Source: Cylindrodendrum hubeiense
Taxonomy: Eukaryota > Ascomycota > Sordariomycetes > Hypocreales > Nectriaceae
Reading direction: 5' to 3'
Assembly (NCBI GenBank): GCA_014621425.1
Contig: JAANBB010000510.1
Coordinates: 1 to 25,753 of the forward strand
Length of the DNA stretch: 25,753 nt
In this document: piece by piece, positions 1 to 10,044 of the stretch
How the letters are laid out: every line of letters starts with the position of its first letter
Position numbering within the stretch: the stretch's first letter is position 1
The notes under the pieces: model-generated
The model's database searches: none
What the model was told of the DNA's origin: nothing
Seen by the model: the letters and a program-made list of their open reading frames with translations, nothing else
Made by a program: the position numbers and the translations under genes

Positions 1-45
1 GGGCGGAGGAGAGGCGAGTCGCGGAAAGGGAAAAGATGGGATGAG

Positions 46-72
46 AGAGATGGGAGAGATGGGAGAGATGGA
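46..72. repeat. Three tandem copies of a 9-bp unit, AGAGATGGG
   Basis: The unit AGAGATGGG occurs at 46-54 and 55-63, followed by a copy with one mismatch at 64-72. It sits in a purine-rich tract. Confidence 0.9.
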
Positions 73-426
73 CCGAGGTGGTTGGCGGTGGACGACGACT
101 CGGTGGGCGTGCTGTCGACGACTATCACTAACTCATCGACGAGTGTAGGGGTGTTCGGTATTAAGCTGCCGCTTGGCTTGCTGCAACTGTCACTCACTGT
201 CGATTCCTGGAGGGGACGCCCGCATTGCAGCCAAGGTGGGTTGGGTTGGGTTCTCTGGTGGAGGGATGGTGGAGGGTGAAGGGGTTGCTCGCTAGGACTC
301 GAGGCCTGCAGCGCTGCAGCGCCATGCCTAACCCAGATCCGCTAAAGGTTGGCCCCAATTGTCCCCTGTCTGGGCCAAAAAAAAATACCTGAGGTACCTT
401 GCCTACAGTACGTGGCCGTCGTTGAG

Positions 427-456
427 ACACACACACGCACACACACGCACACACAC
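427..456. repeat. CA-rich microsatellite with 10-bp higher-order period
   Basis: The run is built from ACACACACGC units: the CA repeat is interrupted by a CG pair every 10 bp (CG near 437 and 447). A separate CGCAA triplication follows at 474-490. Confidence 0.9.
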
Positions 457-1292
457 GGGACGGCTTCAGCGGACGCAACGCAACGCAACGTAGCAAATTA
501 ATCAGGCGAAAGTGCACGCCTGCACCCCAGAAACTTGTTTCTCTGCCCGTGGGAAGCAGTGAGGCGGCCCGTCTCCTTTTGTTGGGCCGTTGTCGCCTGT
601 CAAATCAGCGAATCCACGCCCGTCATCGGCCCATTCACGATATGCACTTCTGGCCTCATTCATTTCTAGCTTGGGACTCGGGCGTCGACCGTCTTTTCGT
701 AGCGCCTCGTTCAACACCCCGACAGCCTTGGCTCAACAACAAGCCACGCAACTTGCTTCAAACAGCTGAAATAATACGCAACCATTGCGTTGAAGCTTGA
801 AGGCGTCGTACCCTGTTCCAAGTCGCCACAATGGCTATAATTATCACGAGACAAACATGTCACCATCGTGACTCAGGCTTCTCAACACCAGCGACGGTTG
901 GTCTTAGACACTGCTGCAGATATTAGTACCAAGTAGACTCTTGGTTGCACAGACGCCTCTGTAGACTCGGAAGCTAGGACTATCTATTTTCGTCAGCGTG
1001 CTACTATAATCCGTATCTCACGTCTACCTACCTATACAGTGGCAATGCCCTACCTACCTAATCCATCGGGATTGTCTCGCAATCGGGGACTCTCCGCCAA
1101 CGAAGTTGACAACGGCAATTTATCCAAGTTATTCGTATCCCTAGGCATTAATCTTTACTCGTACAACTAGAAACTCCTACCCATATGATACATTCTGTTC
1201 AAACACCTAGTTTTCCACCCATGCCATGTAAACGCCCTTGTCCCACCTCCAAAGAGCATGCCAATGGCAAAATGGCCACCTCCAAACAAACC

Positions 1293-2100
1293 TCAATCCT
1301 TACCACGACGGTCCTTAGCTTCCTCCTGTCTCAACCTATCCACCAGCTTCCCCTGCAAATATGGGCTCAATCCCAAACTAGAGAATAAGTCAGTAAGAAT
1401 CCCCGTCATCTTCATGTTGTGGCGACTCACATTCCAGCGTTCGTCAAAATGCGGTACGTCCCACTAGGCTGCACCTTGCCAATGATGGTACCAGTATCGT
1501 CTACCTCCACGCTGCCCAAGATATCCTCCGGCCACGCAATCCGTCCAAAGTCTGGCGGGTTCCGTCGGTCGCTGAGATGCACCCATCCTCCCCGCCCTGT
1601 GCCTGCGCTTTCTTCCTTCACGCTCGGCTCTGCTGCGGCGGCAGCACCGCCACTAACTTGTCGTCGGGATCGCTTGTTCGGTCGCTTCGCCGCAGAGAAG
1701 AACACCCCTCCGCCTGCGCCAAGGTTGAATGCGCCAGGGCTGGCAAAGGCTCGCGCCTGGCTGATTAGGTCGTCGTCCTCGTGGCCATATTTGGAGACCA
1801 CCTCGTTGAGGATTGTGAGAAACTCGGGGTTCTCGGAGAAGGACTGCGGAGTAGGAGGGTTCGTAGCGGTGACCCCAATCGCTAGGCGCTCAGACGGAGG
1901 CTCGGTCTCGAGGTAGCTAAGGACATGGGTAAAAGGCGAGTTCGGGTTGTCGAAGACTTTCTTGACTACAGTTAGCTCTGCGGGGGACCATCCTCGTGAT
2001 TCAGTCAACTGACAATGGATGGGTTGCTGGATAGGCTGGAAAGGGCCCGGTAGGACATGACCCTATTCCGAGCAGCGAAGCGAAAGGTTGTAGCCAGCAT
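1293..2100 (-). CDS. Uncharacterised protein with mitochondrial-type N terminus; frame break near the 5' end
   Basis: I do not recognise the family. The proposed ATG is at 2100 and opens with MLATTFRFAARNR, rich in Arg, Ala and Ser and free of acidic residues, as expected of a mitochondrial presequence. The body carries VVKKVFDNPNSPFTHVLSYL, a Gly/Ala-rich segment with a basic stretch (KRPNKRSRR) and a C-terminal block WVHLSDRRNPPDFGRIAWPE followed by LGSVEVD and GTYRILTNAGI. A 53-nt intron (1378-1430, GTGAGT donor, TAG acceptor) joins the penultimate exon to LGLSPYLQGKLVDRLRQEE and a stop at 1293-1295. The 5' part does not read through: the presequence frame hits TGA at 2005-2007, while the body frame is open only from 2062 downward. 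A missing base would give 251 aa; a weak 53-nt intron (AGG|GTCATG to GTCAG|TTG) would give 233 aa. The gene is divergent from dpb2. The C-terminal exon and intron are firm; the start is not. Confidence 0.6.
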
Positions 2101-2217
2101 TTTAAAGTCAATCGCAAATCCCAAGAATTGGTTGTATCGATTTCCGTTCGCCGATGCGGAGCTCCAAGCTTCAGAAAAGAGCCCCACGATGGATGAGGTC
2201 ACTGGTCGGCAGCAGTG

Positions 2218-2281
2218 ACGCGAAATATGCGTCTACCGAGGGTATGTAATAATGCAAAATCAATTAAGACGCGTCGACGCG
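2218..2281. promoter_or_regulatory. MCB/SCB-type cell-cycle sites in the dpb2 divergent promoter
   Basis: Two sites are visible in the 348-bp gap between the divergent starts. ACGCGAAA at 2218-2225 is a hybrid of the MCB and SCB cores. ACGCGT at 2269-2274 is an exact MluI cell-cycle box and runs into ACGCG at 2277-2281; together they make the perfect 12-bp palindrome CGCGTCGACGCG at 2270-2281. In yeasts such sites bind MBF/SBF and drive G1/S transcription of replication genes. They lie about 170-230 bp upstream of the dpb2 ATG. Function here is inferred. Confidence 0.6.
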
Positions 2282-2448
2282 GTGCAGATCAGATGCGACC
2301 GCTGGACAATTGCGGGACCACAACCAGGGCACGACTCCCCGAATCGACCGAATCAACCAGACAGCTTTGCAACTTTGCAGCGTCTATTTCCTATTCGCTG
2401 TTGGCCCGCAGACATATCATGACGATTATATGATCAAAAGCCGCTACA

Positions 2449-4851
2449 ATGGACCAGACACCCGCCCCCATATTCCGCAGACAGCGCCCTCTCATCCCAT
2501 CCTCGTCGGCGATCCCTTCGTCCTCTCCAGCCTTCGGCACCCCCGTCTATCCTCTGAAGGACTTCGCCATCAACGCCCCGAAAGCCGCCATTCTCCCTAT
2601 TATACTTCCTCCCGCAACGCTCCGACCTCTCGCATTCCGAACATTCACCAAGAAGCACTCCCTGACTCTCGCCTCGTCCGCATTGCAAGAGCTTGCCGCC
2701 TTTATCGGTCGGCATTGCGGATCAGGATGGCGTGAAGATGGCCTAGCGGAACGGGTGTTGGAGGAGATTGCCCGAAGTTGGAAGAATCGCAATGGCGGTG
2801 TCATTGTCGAGGGTAAGAGCAAGGAATTGCAGGAGATCATCAAGACATTGGAGGGCAACATGAGTGGTGGCAAAATCACTGGTCCAGGACGGGGACTACC
2901 GCGGGGGGACAGTATGCTCGATATCAAGGATGGCGACGTCATGAACACGAGGTTAGGAATTCGACCTGCCATTCTCACAAGAGAAGATAGCAATGCCAGC
3001 TTTGGTATGTCTGGATTGGGTGTTCAAGAAGAACCCGAGGATGAGGAGAAGCACAGCGACCCCAGAGCCTGGCTTAAGATCGTCGACGCATACGAGCAGC
3101 CAAGGTTGATCTACAACGTCGACAAGAAGCATTTCGAGAGGTAGGATGCTCGCTCATCATGTACCAAGATCAGCCAGAACTAACCATGTCACAGAGATAC
3201 GTCGGCCCCTTCACTATTACCTCCCGCATCACACAAAACCACCGTCTTCCGCAACCGCTACAACGTCATCCACCAACGCCTCCTCCGAAATGAAGCCTTC
3301 CAAACCTCCGCCGTCTCCTACTCCCGCAAGCGCAACCTACAGCGTTCACTGTCCAGCACACAATCTCTCAAGCTCACCCCCATCTCCAACCTACTCGGTC
3401 GCCACGGCAGCAACCACACCCTTCTCGGCCAGCTCGTCATCCTCCCCATGGGCGATCTTGCTGTCAGCGACCTCACGGGTACTATTGCCCTCGACCTTAC
3501 CCAGGCCGTCGCTATTCCTTCAGACTCTGCCTGGTTCTGCCCCGGCATGATCGTCTTGGTAGACGGCGTATATGAGGAGGAGGACGAATCTGTGGGCAAG
3601 GGGCTCAGCGGGAGCAGTGGTGTTGGTGGCACGCTTGGCGGTCGCTTCCAAGGCTTCTACATCGGCCAGCCCCCGTGCGAGAAACGCAAGGAGACGCTCG
3701 GCATCAGTGCTGCCGACAGTGCGCAGGATCAAACCATCGGCGGCGGCTTCGGCTGGATCGACTTCCTCGGGGTCGGGAGCGAGCGAGCCGTTGGCTCCAA
3801 GATGCGCAGGCTCGAGAATCGCTTCGCCCCATCGCAAGAGGACGACGCTCCCTCGCGCAACCGCATCGTCATTCTCGGCGAGCTCAACCTCGACCAGCCG
3901 CGCACCATCCAAGCCCTCCGCAAGATCCTCACCCTTTACGCCGCCGAGCCCGAGGGTTCCACCCCCCTGACCTTTGTCCTGACGGGCAACTTCACCCAGC
4001 AAGCCGTCATGGCTCGCGGCGGCAGCGGCGGCAGCATCGAGTACAAGGAATACTTTGACGCCCTGGCGTCGACCCTCGGCGACTTCCCCACCCTCCTCCA
4101 GTCGTCCACATTCGTCTTTGTCCCCGGCGACAACGACGGCTGGGTCTCGGCCTTTACGGCCGGCGCCTCCGTCCCACTGCCCCGGAAACCCGTCCCGGAT
4201 ATGTTTACATCACGCATCCGCCGCGCCTTTGCCAATGCCAACGCCGAGGCTGGGGGCAAATCTGACGGTGCTGCCATCTGGACCTCCAACCCTGGCAGGC
4301 TCACCCTCTTCGGTCCCAATCACGAGCTCGTCTTGTTCAGGGACGACCTCTCCGCACGCCTCTGTCGCACTTCCGTCCGTCTAAAACACGCAGCTACCGA
4401 CCCGGAACCCAGCGAAGAAGCACCCGCCCAACAACCCAACAACCCTGAAGAACCTACGGCTTCTGAACCTATGGATATCGACGCCGGCGCTGACACCGAT
4501 GCCGACGCCGATGCCCCTGAGACGGCCACCGCTACTTCCTCTACTACACTCCCTCAAGATCTTCACACTGCCCACAAGCTCGTGAAGACGATACTAGATC
4601 AGGGCTACCTCGCTCCCTTCCGCCAGGCCATCCGCCCTGTTCACTGGGATTACTCGACTGCCTTACACCTATACCCGCTACCCACAGCCATGGTGATAGT
4701 CGACACGACGGCCCCGCCCTTCTGCGTGACCTACGAGGGTTGCCACGTCATGAACCCTGGCAGCGTGCTCGTTCCTGGGCGTAAGGGCGTCGGACGTTGG
4801 GTTGAGTACGAGGTTGGCGGCACGGGCAAATTGAAGGAGTGCGCATTCTAG
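2449..4851 (+). CDS. dpb2: DNA polymerase epsilon subunit B (Dpb2/POLE2)
   Basis: This is the non-catalytic B subunit of the leading-strand polymerase, which links Pol epsilon to the CMG helicase in the nucleus. Exon 1 is 2449-3140 and holds the helical N-terminal Pol-epsilon-B domain (about residues 30-110). Exon 2 runs to the TAG at 4851 and contains the OB-fold-like region (FRNRYNVIHQRLLRNEAF, then QLVILPMGDLAVSDLTG) and the degenerate calcineurin-type phosphoesterase domain (from about residue 453, RIVILGELNLDQ, VLTGNF, FVPGDNDGW). That domain is catalytically dead in B subunits. An acidic Ala/Asp-rich insert lies at about 634-680. With acceptor 3194 the protein is 782 aa (yeast Dpb2 is 689). 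The exon 2 start is odd: acceptor 3196 gives RYVGPFTITSRI, which looks like the family sequence but is out of frame with the rest, whereas acceptor 3194 keeps the frame but reads DTSAPSLLPPAS. It is convergent with the ArAE gene. Confidence 0.93.
3141..3196 (+). other. dpb2 intron with tandem AG acceptors (AGAG)
   Basis: The donor is GTAGGA at 3141, the branch-like CTAAC is at 3180-3184, and the end reads CACAGAG with AGs ending at 3194 and 3196. The choice of acceptor changes the reading frame of exon 2 by 2 nt. Only the upstream AG is compatible with the rest of exon 2 as the sequence stands. Confidence 0.7.
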
Positions 4852-5141
4852 TTTCCGAGCGAAGAGCATGGACTGGCTGGTAAAACGGTGACAGGGGCGT
4901 GATCGGTGGGATCGTAGGTAATGACAGACATGAGACCAAAATCTGGTTATACATAAGAGCCAAAGCGTGTATCTGTATAGAGATTATTAAACATATTGAT
5001 ATTGATATTCAACGCAGTGCCTTCCGTGCTTAATATTCCCATGTGTACCTTTTTTCAACTCAGGGGTCGAACAACCTTGACCAAAATGTCCCAAAAATAC
5101 AGAAATAACAAAAACTCCACACAGCAATGACGGTCATTCGT
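4852..5141. other. Convergent 3' intergenic gap
   Basis: This short gap separates the converging ends of dpb2 (+) and the ArAE gene (-). It is A/T-rich around 4975-5015, with short repeats of GATATT, and probably holds both poly(A) regions. I see no gene in it. Confidence 0.6.
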
Positions 5142-8100
5142 CTATTGCAACAACAAAGACTCCTCGTGCAGCACACCAAACAATCCCTCAATCTCGTTCC
5201 GCACCTTGTTCAACTCGGCCGCAACCTGGAGCGTCACAAGAGTGTACGCGTACAACAGCGCATAGTCTTTCTCCTCAACTGCGATGACACGGCCAGTCCC
5301 AAGGAGCTCTGCCTCCATGTGGTCCTTTCGGAACTGGTAGATCTTGCCCAGGAGGCGATCCTTGTTGTTTTCGACGGTAGGTATGGCGTCAGTCAGCGGG
5401 TACTCGAGCATGATGCACGAGGCCAGGACTTGGAAGACGTGACTGATGCGCTCGCAGAGGCGAATCCTCTCAGATGATGTGAATTCAAGCAAGGCTCGCT
5501 CGCCCTCGGACAGCGTGCTACGTTTCTGTGTGATCAACCGCATGGCGTAGAAGCCATCGAGAATGTGCTTGGTGGAGCGCATAATGCGGGCGTAGGATGC
5601 ATCCGGGAAGGGACCTCGAAGTTCGAACTCGGAATTTGCAGAGGTTCGTAGGCTGTTGAGCTTGAAGGCTTGAAATGGTGTTAGCATGGTGATCATTGGC
5701 CAAGTCACAGCGAAATTGCAGCTTACCATAACGTTGTAGCGCAGCTTGCTCGCCTTCCCGCATGTAATCCACGGTATTGTTGCTTTGGAGGGAGACTGTG
5801 AGAGGTCCTCGTTTCCAAATGAGACCCATTTGCAAGTAGAGGACAGAAAGGCCTTCTCGGAACTTGCGTCGACCTGAAATAGGCCACAGAAGTCTGCAGA
5901 ATATCACACCCCACAGGATACCAAGCGTAACTGAGACGACTCGATGGAAGGCGATGTCGAAGATCATAGGATCCGCACCACCTTCGTCATCATCGTCGTC
6001 GTCGACTGACTGCGATAAACTGTAGGCGTACAAAGTACTCACATTATACGCCAGCAGGGCAATCCTTCCAAGGGGGGCATTCTTAACAGCCAGGATCCAA
6101 TAGAAGTTGCACAGGGCGACGATACCGCCAAAAAAGATGAGAGCAATCGGGTCTCCTCCGCTAAGAGTCCATGACGTGATGGCACAGGCAGCGCCGACGA
6201 GAGTTCCCTTGAATCTGGCTGTCCCTGTCGTGTTCGCAGCACCGGTTGTCATACCGGCGACAATCATGAAGGACAAAAGTCCCCACTCGCCTCTCCATTT
6301 CTGGTAAATGGGTCTTGTGGAGGGAATGAAGGCCAGCATTGCCCAAAGGAGAGCACCAATTCCAACCTTGATACCGAATAGAATGTCCTCTCGAACCAAA
6401 AAAACGCGAGACCTTGAGCACCTTTTGAGAGAAAGCCCTCTTGAATTTGTTAGCCTGAGGAGCAGCATCCCAGTTAAACGTGTCCCTCCGCTTGATCATT
6501 GTATCAGGAATACCCTTGGGGACTTGGGACTTTCTGAGCCTCGGGACGGGCGGCTTCGGGATCAGTCTCTCGGTTTCTGGGTCGTCCAGGGGAAATTTCT
6601 TGGCTTCCCTAAACGACGGTAGATGATGCCAGAATCTCAGCCATTGCCAGGATCTTGAGCTGGTCTCAGTCGTGTATTTCAAGTCCTCCAGCACATCCAA
6701 GTAGGCGTCTGTCTCCTCGGCGACAGCCTGCAAACTGAATGAGAAGTGACCACAAGCAGCGGCCACCTCTTCGATATCAGCCTGGATCTTCTCCGATCTC
6801 GCTCGTCCCAATTCGATGATGCGATACAGCTCTTGCAAGGAGTCGGCTCTAGCACTGTTGTAGAGACTGAGAGCATCTCGAAGACTCTCTCGCAACTGCT
6901 CGTTCACGGTAATGTCTGCATTAGGATCCTTGCCAAACGCCGGCTCTCGGAGGATCTCTGACAGTGTATGGACAAGCGACTTGATAGAGGGACCTAGAAG
7001 TTCGATAAAAATGGCAAAGATCTCCGACGGTGCCTGAAAGACGGGCACCTTATCCAAGGCAGAATCAGACTTGTTTATCGCCTTCATCCGACGTTCTTCC
7101 TCGCTCTCGCCAGACTCCTCAATCACAGCCAATCTGTCTGCGTAGTCATCGAAGAATGCAGAGGTTCCGCGGGTTAGTGCTGGAGAAATCATCGAGGAAG
7201 ACGAAGATAGGGTTCCCAGATGGTCGCCAAAAGATGGGATTTCTCTCAACAGGGTAAATTGGGTCTCGAGGCAACTTCGCAAGCCACCAATGGCTTGGGA
7301 CAGTCCTTCAATAGATCTGACAAGACGCCTATCAAGTCGATATATCGATTCGCGACCAACGAAGTAATGTTCGAATTTGGCTTCTCGTAGAACGCTGCTC
7401 ATTCTGGCATAGGCACTGTTGTATTGCGCGGATACTTGTGAGTATTCGGAGGACCAAAGCTCGTCCTCAGTTCCGGACAAGAAACCCTTCGTAATGGACG
7501 ACAACTTGTCGCCTAAGGATATCGTTGCCTTCATGATAGATTTTCGCAAAACATGCCTTGCCGATATGCGCCAGACGAGCACATTAACGGCAACGGTGAA
7601 GGTGATTCCAACACCAAGCATCTTAATCACCTGAACGATCTTATCATCTGAGAAGTATCCACCGTGAACAGATTCCTCTTTGGTGATGACGGAGATGATA
7701 GCAATCGAGCAGAGCGTCGTGCCCACGTTGACCAAGGGGTTGTTGAGTTTCTGCTTGACCCAACCCACGAAGCCGAGTCCCCCACCAATGCAAATAATCA
7801 GGATGAGGGCATGGGCCGCAGCTGTAATTCCAAGCTGGGCTCTAAACACAATGGCAATGCCCATGGAGAGCAGCGACACGACCTCGGCGTATATCACTGC
7901 GATAATGGCGATGACGACGGCCTCGAGCATTGATCCGACTGTCCGAGCAGGGTGGAAGTAGACGGTCAAGGTCGCTGTGATGTGTTTTCCATCTCTGTTG
8001 CCCAGAAAATTCGAAAGCGGCGGGAAGAAAGTTCCCATACTGCCTAGGATATAGGCCAATGTACATTTGAGGACGCCATGGCCTTCGTCGGTCTGCAGCC

Positions 8101-8442
8101 ATGCCCAAGCTGCGATGAAGGCAACTTTGACGTTGTACGCGGCGATCTGCAGGCGCTCGCGGTATGTATCGGCGAGGTCGAGGGATCGGTACTGGGAGGA
8201 AGTGGTTGTAGCGGGGGCGGTTGAGGTGCGCAAGGAGAATTCCTGTCTCGATCGTTCGCCCGTCCTGGGGACGATAAAGGTTCCGTTCCTAAGTTTCTGC
8301 TCCAATGCATCAGCAACCGGCGGTTCTCGAGCGGATCTCTGTATTGCGCGCGGGCAATTGCAGACCTGGGCATGCATACCGTTCGCTGTGATGGCCGCTT
8401 GGGTGGCCAGGCGGCCGTGGAAGAGCCTGTGTTGGGGCTCAT
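5142..8442 (-). CDS. ArAE/Bre4-type multi-pass membrane protein, with a one-base frame break
   Basis: This belongs to the fungal aromatic-acid-exporter-like (ArAE_2/FUSC) group that includes yeast Bre4 (brefeldin A sensitivity); transport substrate and membrane are unknown. The ATG at 8442 begins exon 1 (8380-8442, 21 codons). Intron 1 is 8297-8379 (GTATGC donor, CTGAT branch, GAGCAG end). The long exon 2 encodes an N-terminal hydrophobic bundle (about residues 95-255), a long soluble middle and a second bundle (about 655-830) with DILFGIKVGIGALLWAMLAF and a LLWPISGRRKF end. Intron 2 is 5669-5726 (GTAAGC, GCTAAC, TCAAG). The last exon ends with a stop at 5142-5144. Exon 2 changes frame at a run of seven T (plus-strand A at 6398-6404): removing one T gives VSRFLVREDILFG and a 1052-aa protein divisible by three. 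As written the frame fails about 80 codons later. This is either a sequence error or a broken gene. A 19-codon uORF abuts the start. Confidence 0.85.
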
Positions 8443-8498
8443 GGCTGGTTCGCGTCGACTTCCTCGCCTCTGTTGTCGTGGGGTCCAGCGTGCTTCAT
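8439..8498 (-). CDS. uORF (19 codons) whose stop overlaps the ArAE start codon
   Basis: An ATG at 8498 (minus strand) starts MKHAGPHDNRGEEVDANQP and stops at TGA 8441-8439. The stop shares two bases with the main ATG at 8442 (sequence ATGA). If the transcript begins upstream of 8498, ribosomes would terminate exactly on the main start, an arrangement compatible with termination-reinitiation. No transcript evidence is available, so its translation is speculative. Confidence 0.35.
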   Translation of the reverse strand: MKHAGPHDNRGEEVDANQP

Positions 8499-10044
8499 TC
8501 TCCGCACCTCACAGCTCCATGGATGAAAGCGGCCGTCGTTGCGGGAGTCGGGTGCCGGTGCGCGATTGGAGAAGTGGCTTCGCGACTGGGCAATAGCGGT
8601 GGTGTTGGATGTGAGTGTTGGATGTCTCACAGTTCGTGGTAGGTGTAGGCGCTGATGCTTTGTTTCAGATGACGCTACGGACTCGCCTCCCAAAGCTCAG
8701 GTGGAGACAGTGCTGAACGAAAGGAGCTGAGCAAGCTTGAGCCGCCAAGTTATAGCGGCCCGTTGCGCTGGCGCTGCTGACTTCGTGCTGCCATTGGTGC
8801 CCACACCTTCAATACCCCGGCTCTCAACTTTGATCCGGTCTCTTCCAGAGATAATATCTCCGCCATTAAGACAATATTTTTCTTCAGCTAGCAGTCGCTA
8901 TGGTGCCGGTATGGATGTTGGCCCTGCTCATCCACAGGGAGACTGAACCATGCTTCTCGGCGTCAGTACGGCACTCCCGTGTCCAGGGCCCTGGGACTCA
9001 TTCCTCGCTTCTATCCCTGAATGCGGCAACCCGTTGCGAGAGACGTCACTCGGGAATCACATGCGACCATCAAGCTGTCACAAAATGACATGGGATGGGT
9101 TGGACGAAGAAAAAGTCGATAGGCAGATGATCAATCGTCTTCCACCCTTACTGGCCCTTGCAAGTCGCTGCATCTAAGCTGAAGCACTTTCATTCCTTCG
9201 AGTGCCGGTGTCCTCGACAAATGGTATTCCCCTACAATTATGCATCGCTATTTTATTCACAGTGAAATTCTTGGTCCTACTTTAAATGCTCTATAGAGTT
9301 GTAACAGTTTTTCGTGATTTAGTTAGTGCATCTCGGAGGTTTGTTGGGTGGCTGAAGCCGGGTTTATCTTGACCTGGTACGTCTCATGCATCCGCCAGTT
9401 AGAGCACAGTAATTAGCTACTGGTTGACAAGGTTGACAAGGGAGGGCCATCGCCTGCATCATGTGCATATACCTATACTGGACGAGACAGATGCAGTCAA
9501 TTCACCTCATTCGTACATACCTCCTTGAAGAGAATAGTATGCCGTTGAACCGCTAGCCTAAGCACGCTTACGCACGGCGGCAGCAATTGACAGCATGCCA
9601 AAATCGCGCGCTGCATCGACGCTTCCTGAGTTATTCCATGCTCAATCTATCTAGCCACTATCATATTGTCTCCTGGTCATGGAAGACCCCTGGTTATTTC
9701 AACCCAGACGAGACGATGAAGGCGGCCTCGAAACCCACGCTGCTTTAAGTCTTGAGCAACCACTAGTGAGTGGACAAACAGGACCGTGGCTTGTCGGCTT
9801 GGCCCGAATCTCAGATGTCCCCACTCCCAACCCGAAAGGCGCAGGAACCCCAAAGGCGCAGGTCGAGCACGTCAACTGCAACCTAACATATCTCTCTCAG
9901 CAACCAAGGGAACTGCAAGACAATTCCCACATCAAGCACGAGGTTTCACTTCACGGTTAGATGTCCCACATGTGACACTGTGCTCTCCGCGACTAACTAT
10001 CATAACTCAGGTTTCCATTGACATTTCCCCCGCTTCGGCTCTTC
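8443..10044. other. Gene-free divergent interval between ArAE and HAD genes
   Basis: The interval holds the upstream regions of two diverging genes. Open frames such as those at 8950-9177 and 9679-9960 have no family features; the latter could only be a leader ORF of the HAD gene. The part around 9220-9560 is visibly more A/T-rich. Small repeats are TTGACAAGG twice at about 9424-9440 and AAAGGCGCAGG twice at about 9836-9862. I see no RNA gene. Confidence 0.55.

Larger units (their letters stand above)
1..1292. other. Gene-free left flank with short tandem repeats
   Basis: I find no convincing coding region here. The short open frames on both strands have no family features and no sensible intron structure. 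The stretch lies downstream of the minus-strand gene that ends at 1293, so part of it is probably that gene's 3' UTR and the rest may be upstream sequence of a gene beyond the left edge. It holds a 9-bp GA-rich repeat (46-72), a CA-rich repeat (427-456), three CGCAA units (474-490) and a CTACCTAC-type run near 1023-1060, a simple motif common in ascomycete intergenic DNA. Confidence 0.6.

Noticed and set aside
3520..4002. 160-aa antisense open frame inside dpb2
   Set aside because: It lies fully opposite a confirmed Dpb2 exon with strong third-position GC bias, which commonly leaves the opposite strand open.
6009..6042. Consensus-like donor GTGAGTACTTTG in the ArAE gene (minus strand)
   Set aside because: The nearest acceptors would give introns of only about 24-33 nt, and the frame continues through the site with a sensible membrane-segment sequence.
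8297..8377. Start of the ArAE protein at ATG 8377
   Set aside because: This ATG lies inside intron 1. ATG 8442 with a GTATGC donor, CTGAT branch and CAG acceptor gives an in-frame join.
9679..9960. 93-aa open frame upstream of the HAD gene
   Set aside because: It has no recognisable features and no convincing splice to the HAD exon; at most a leader ORF.
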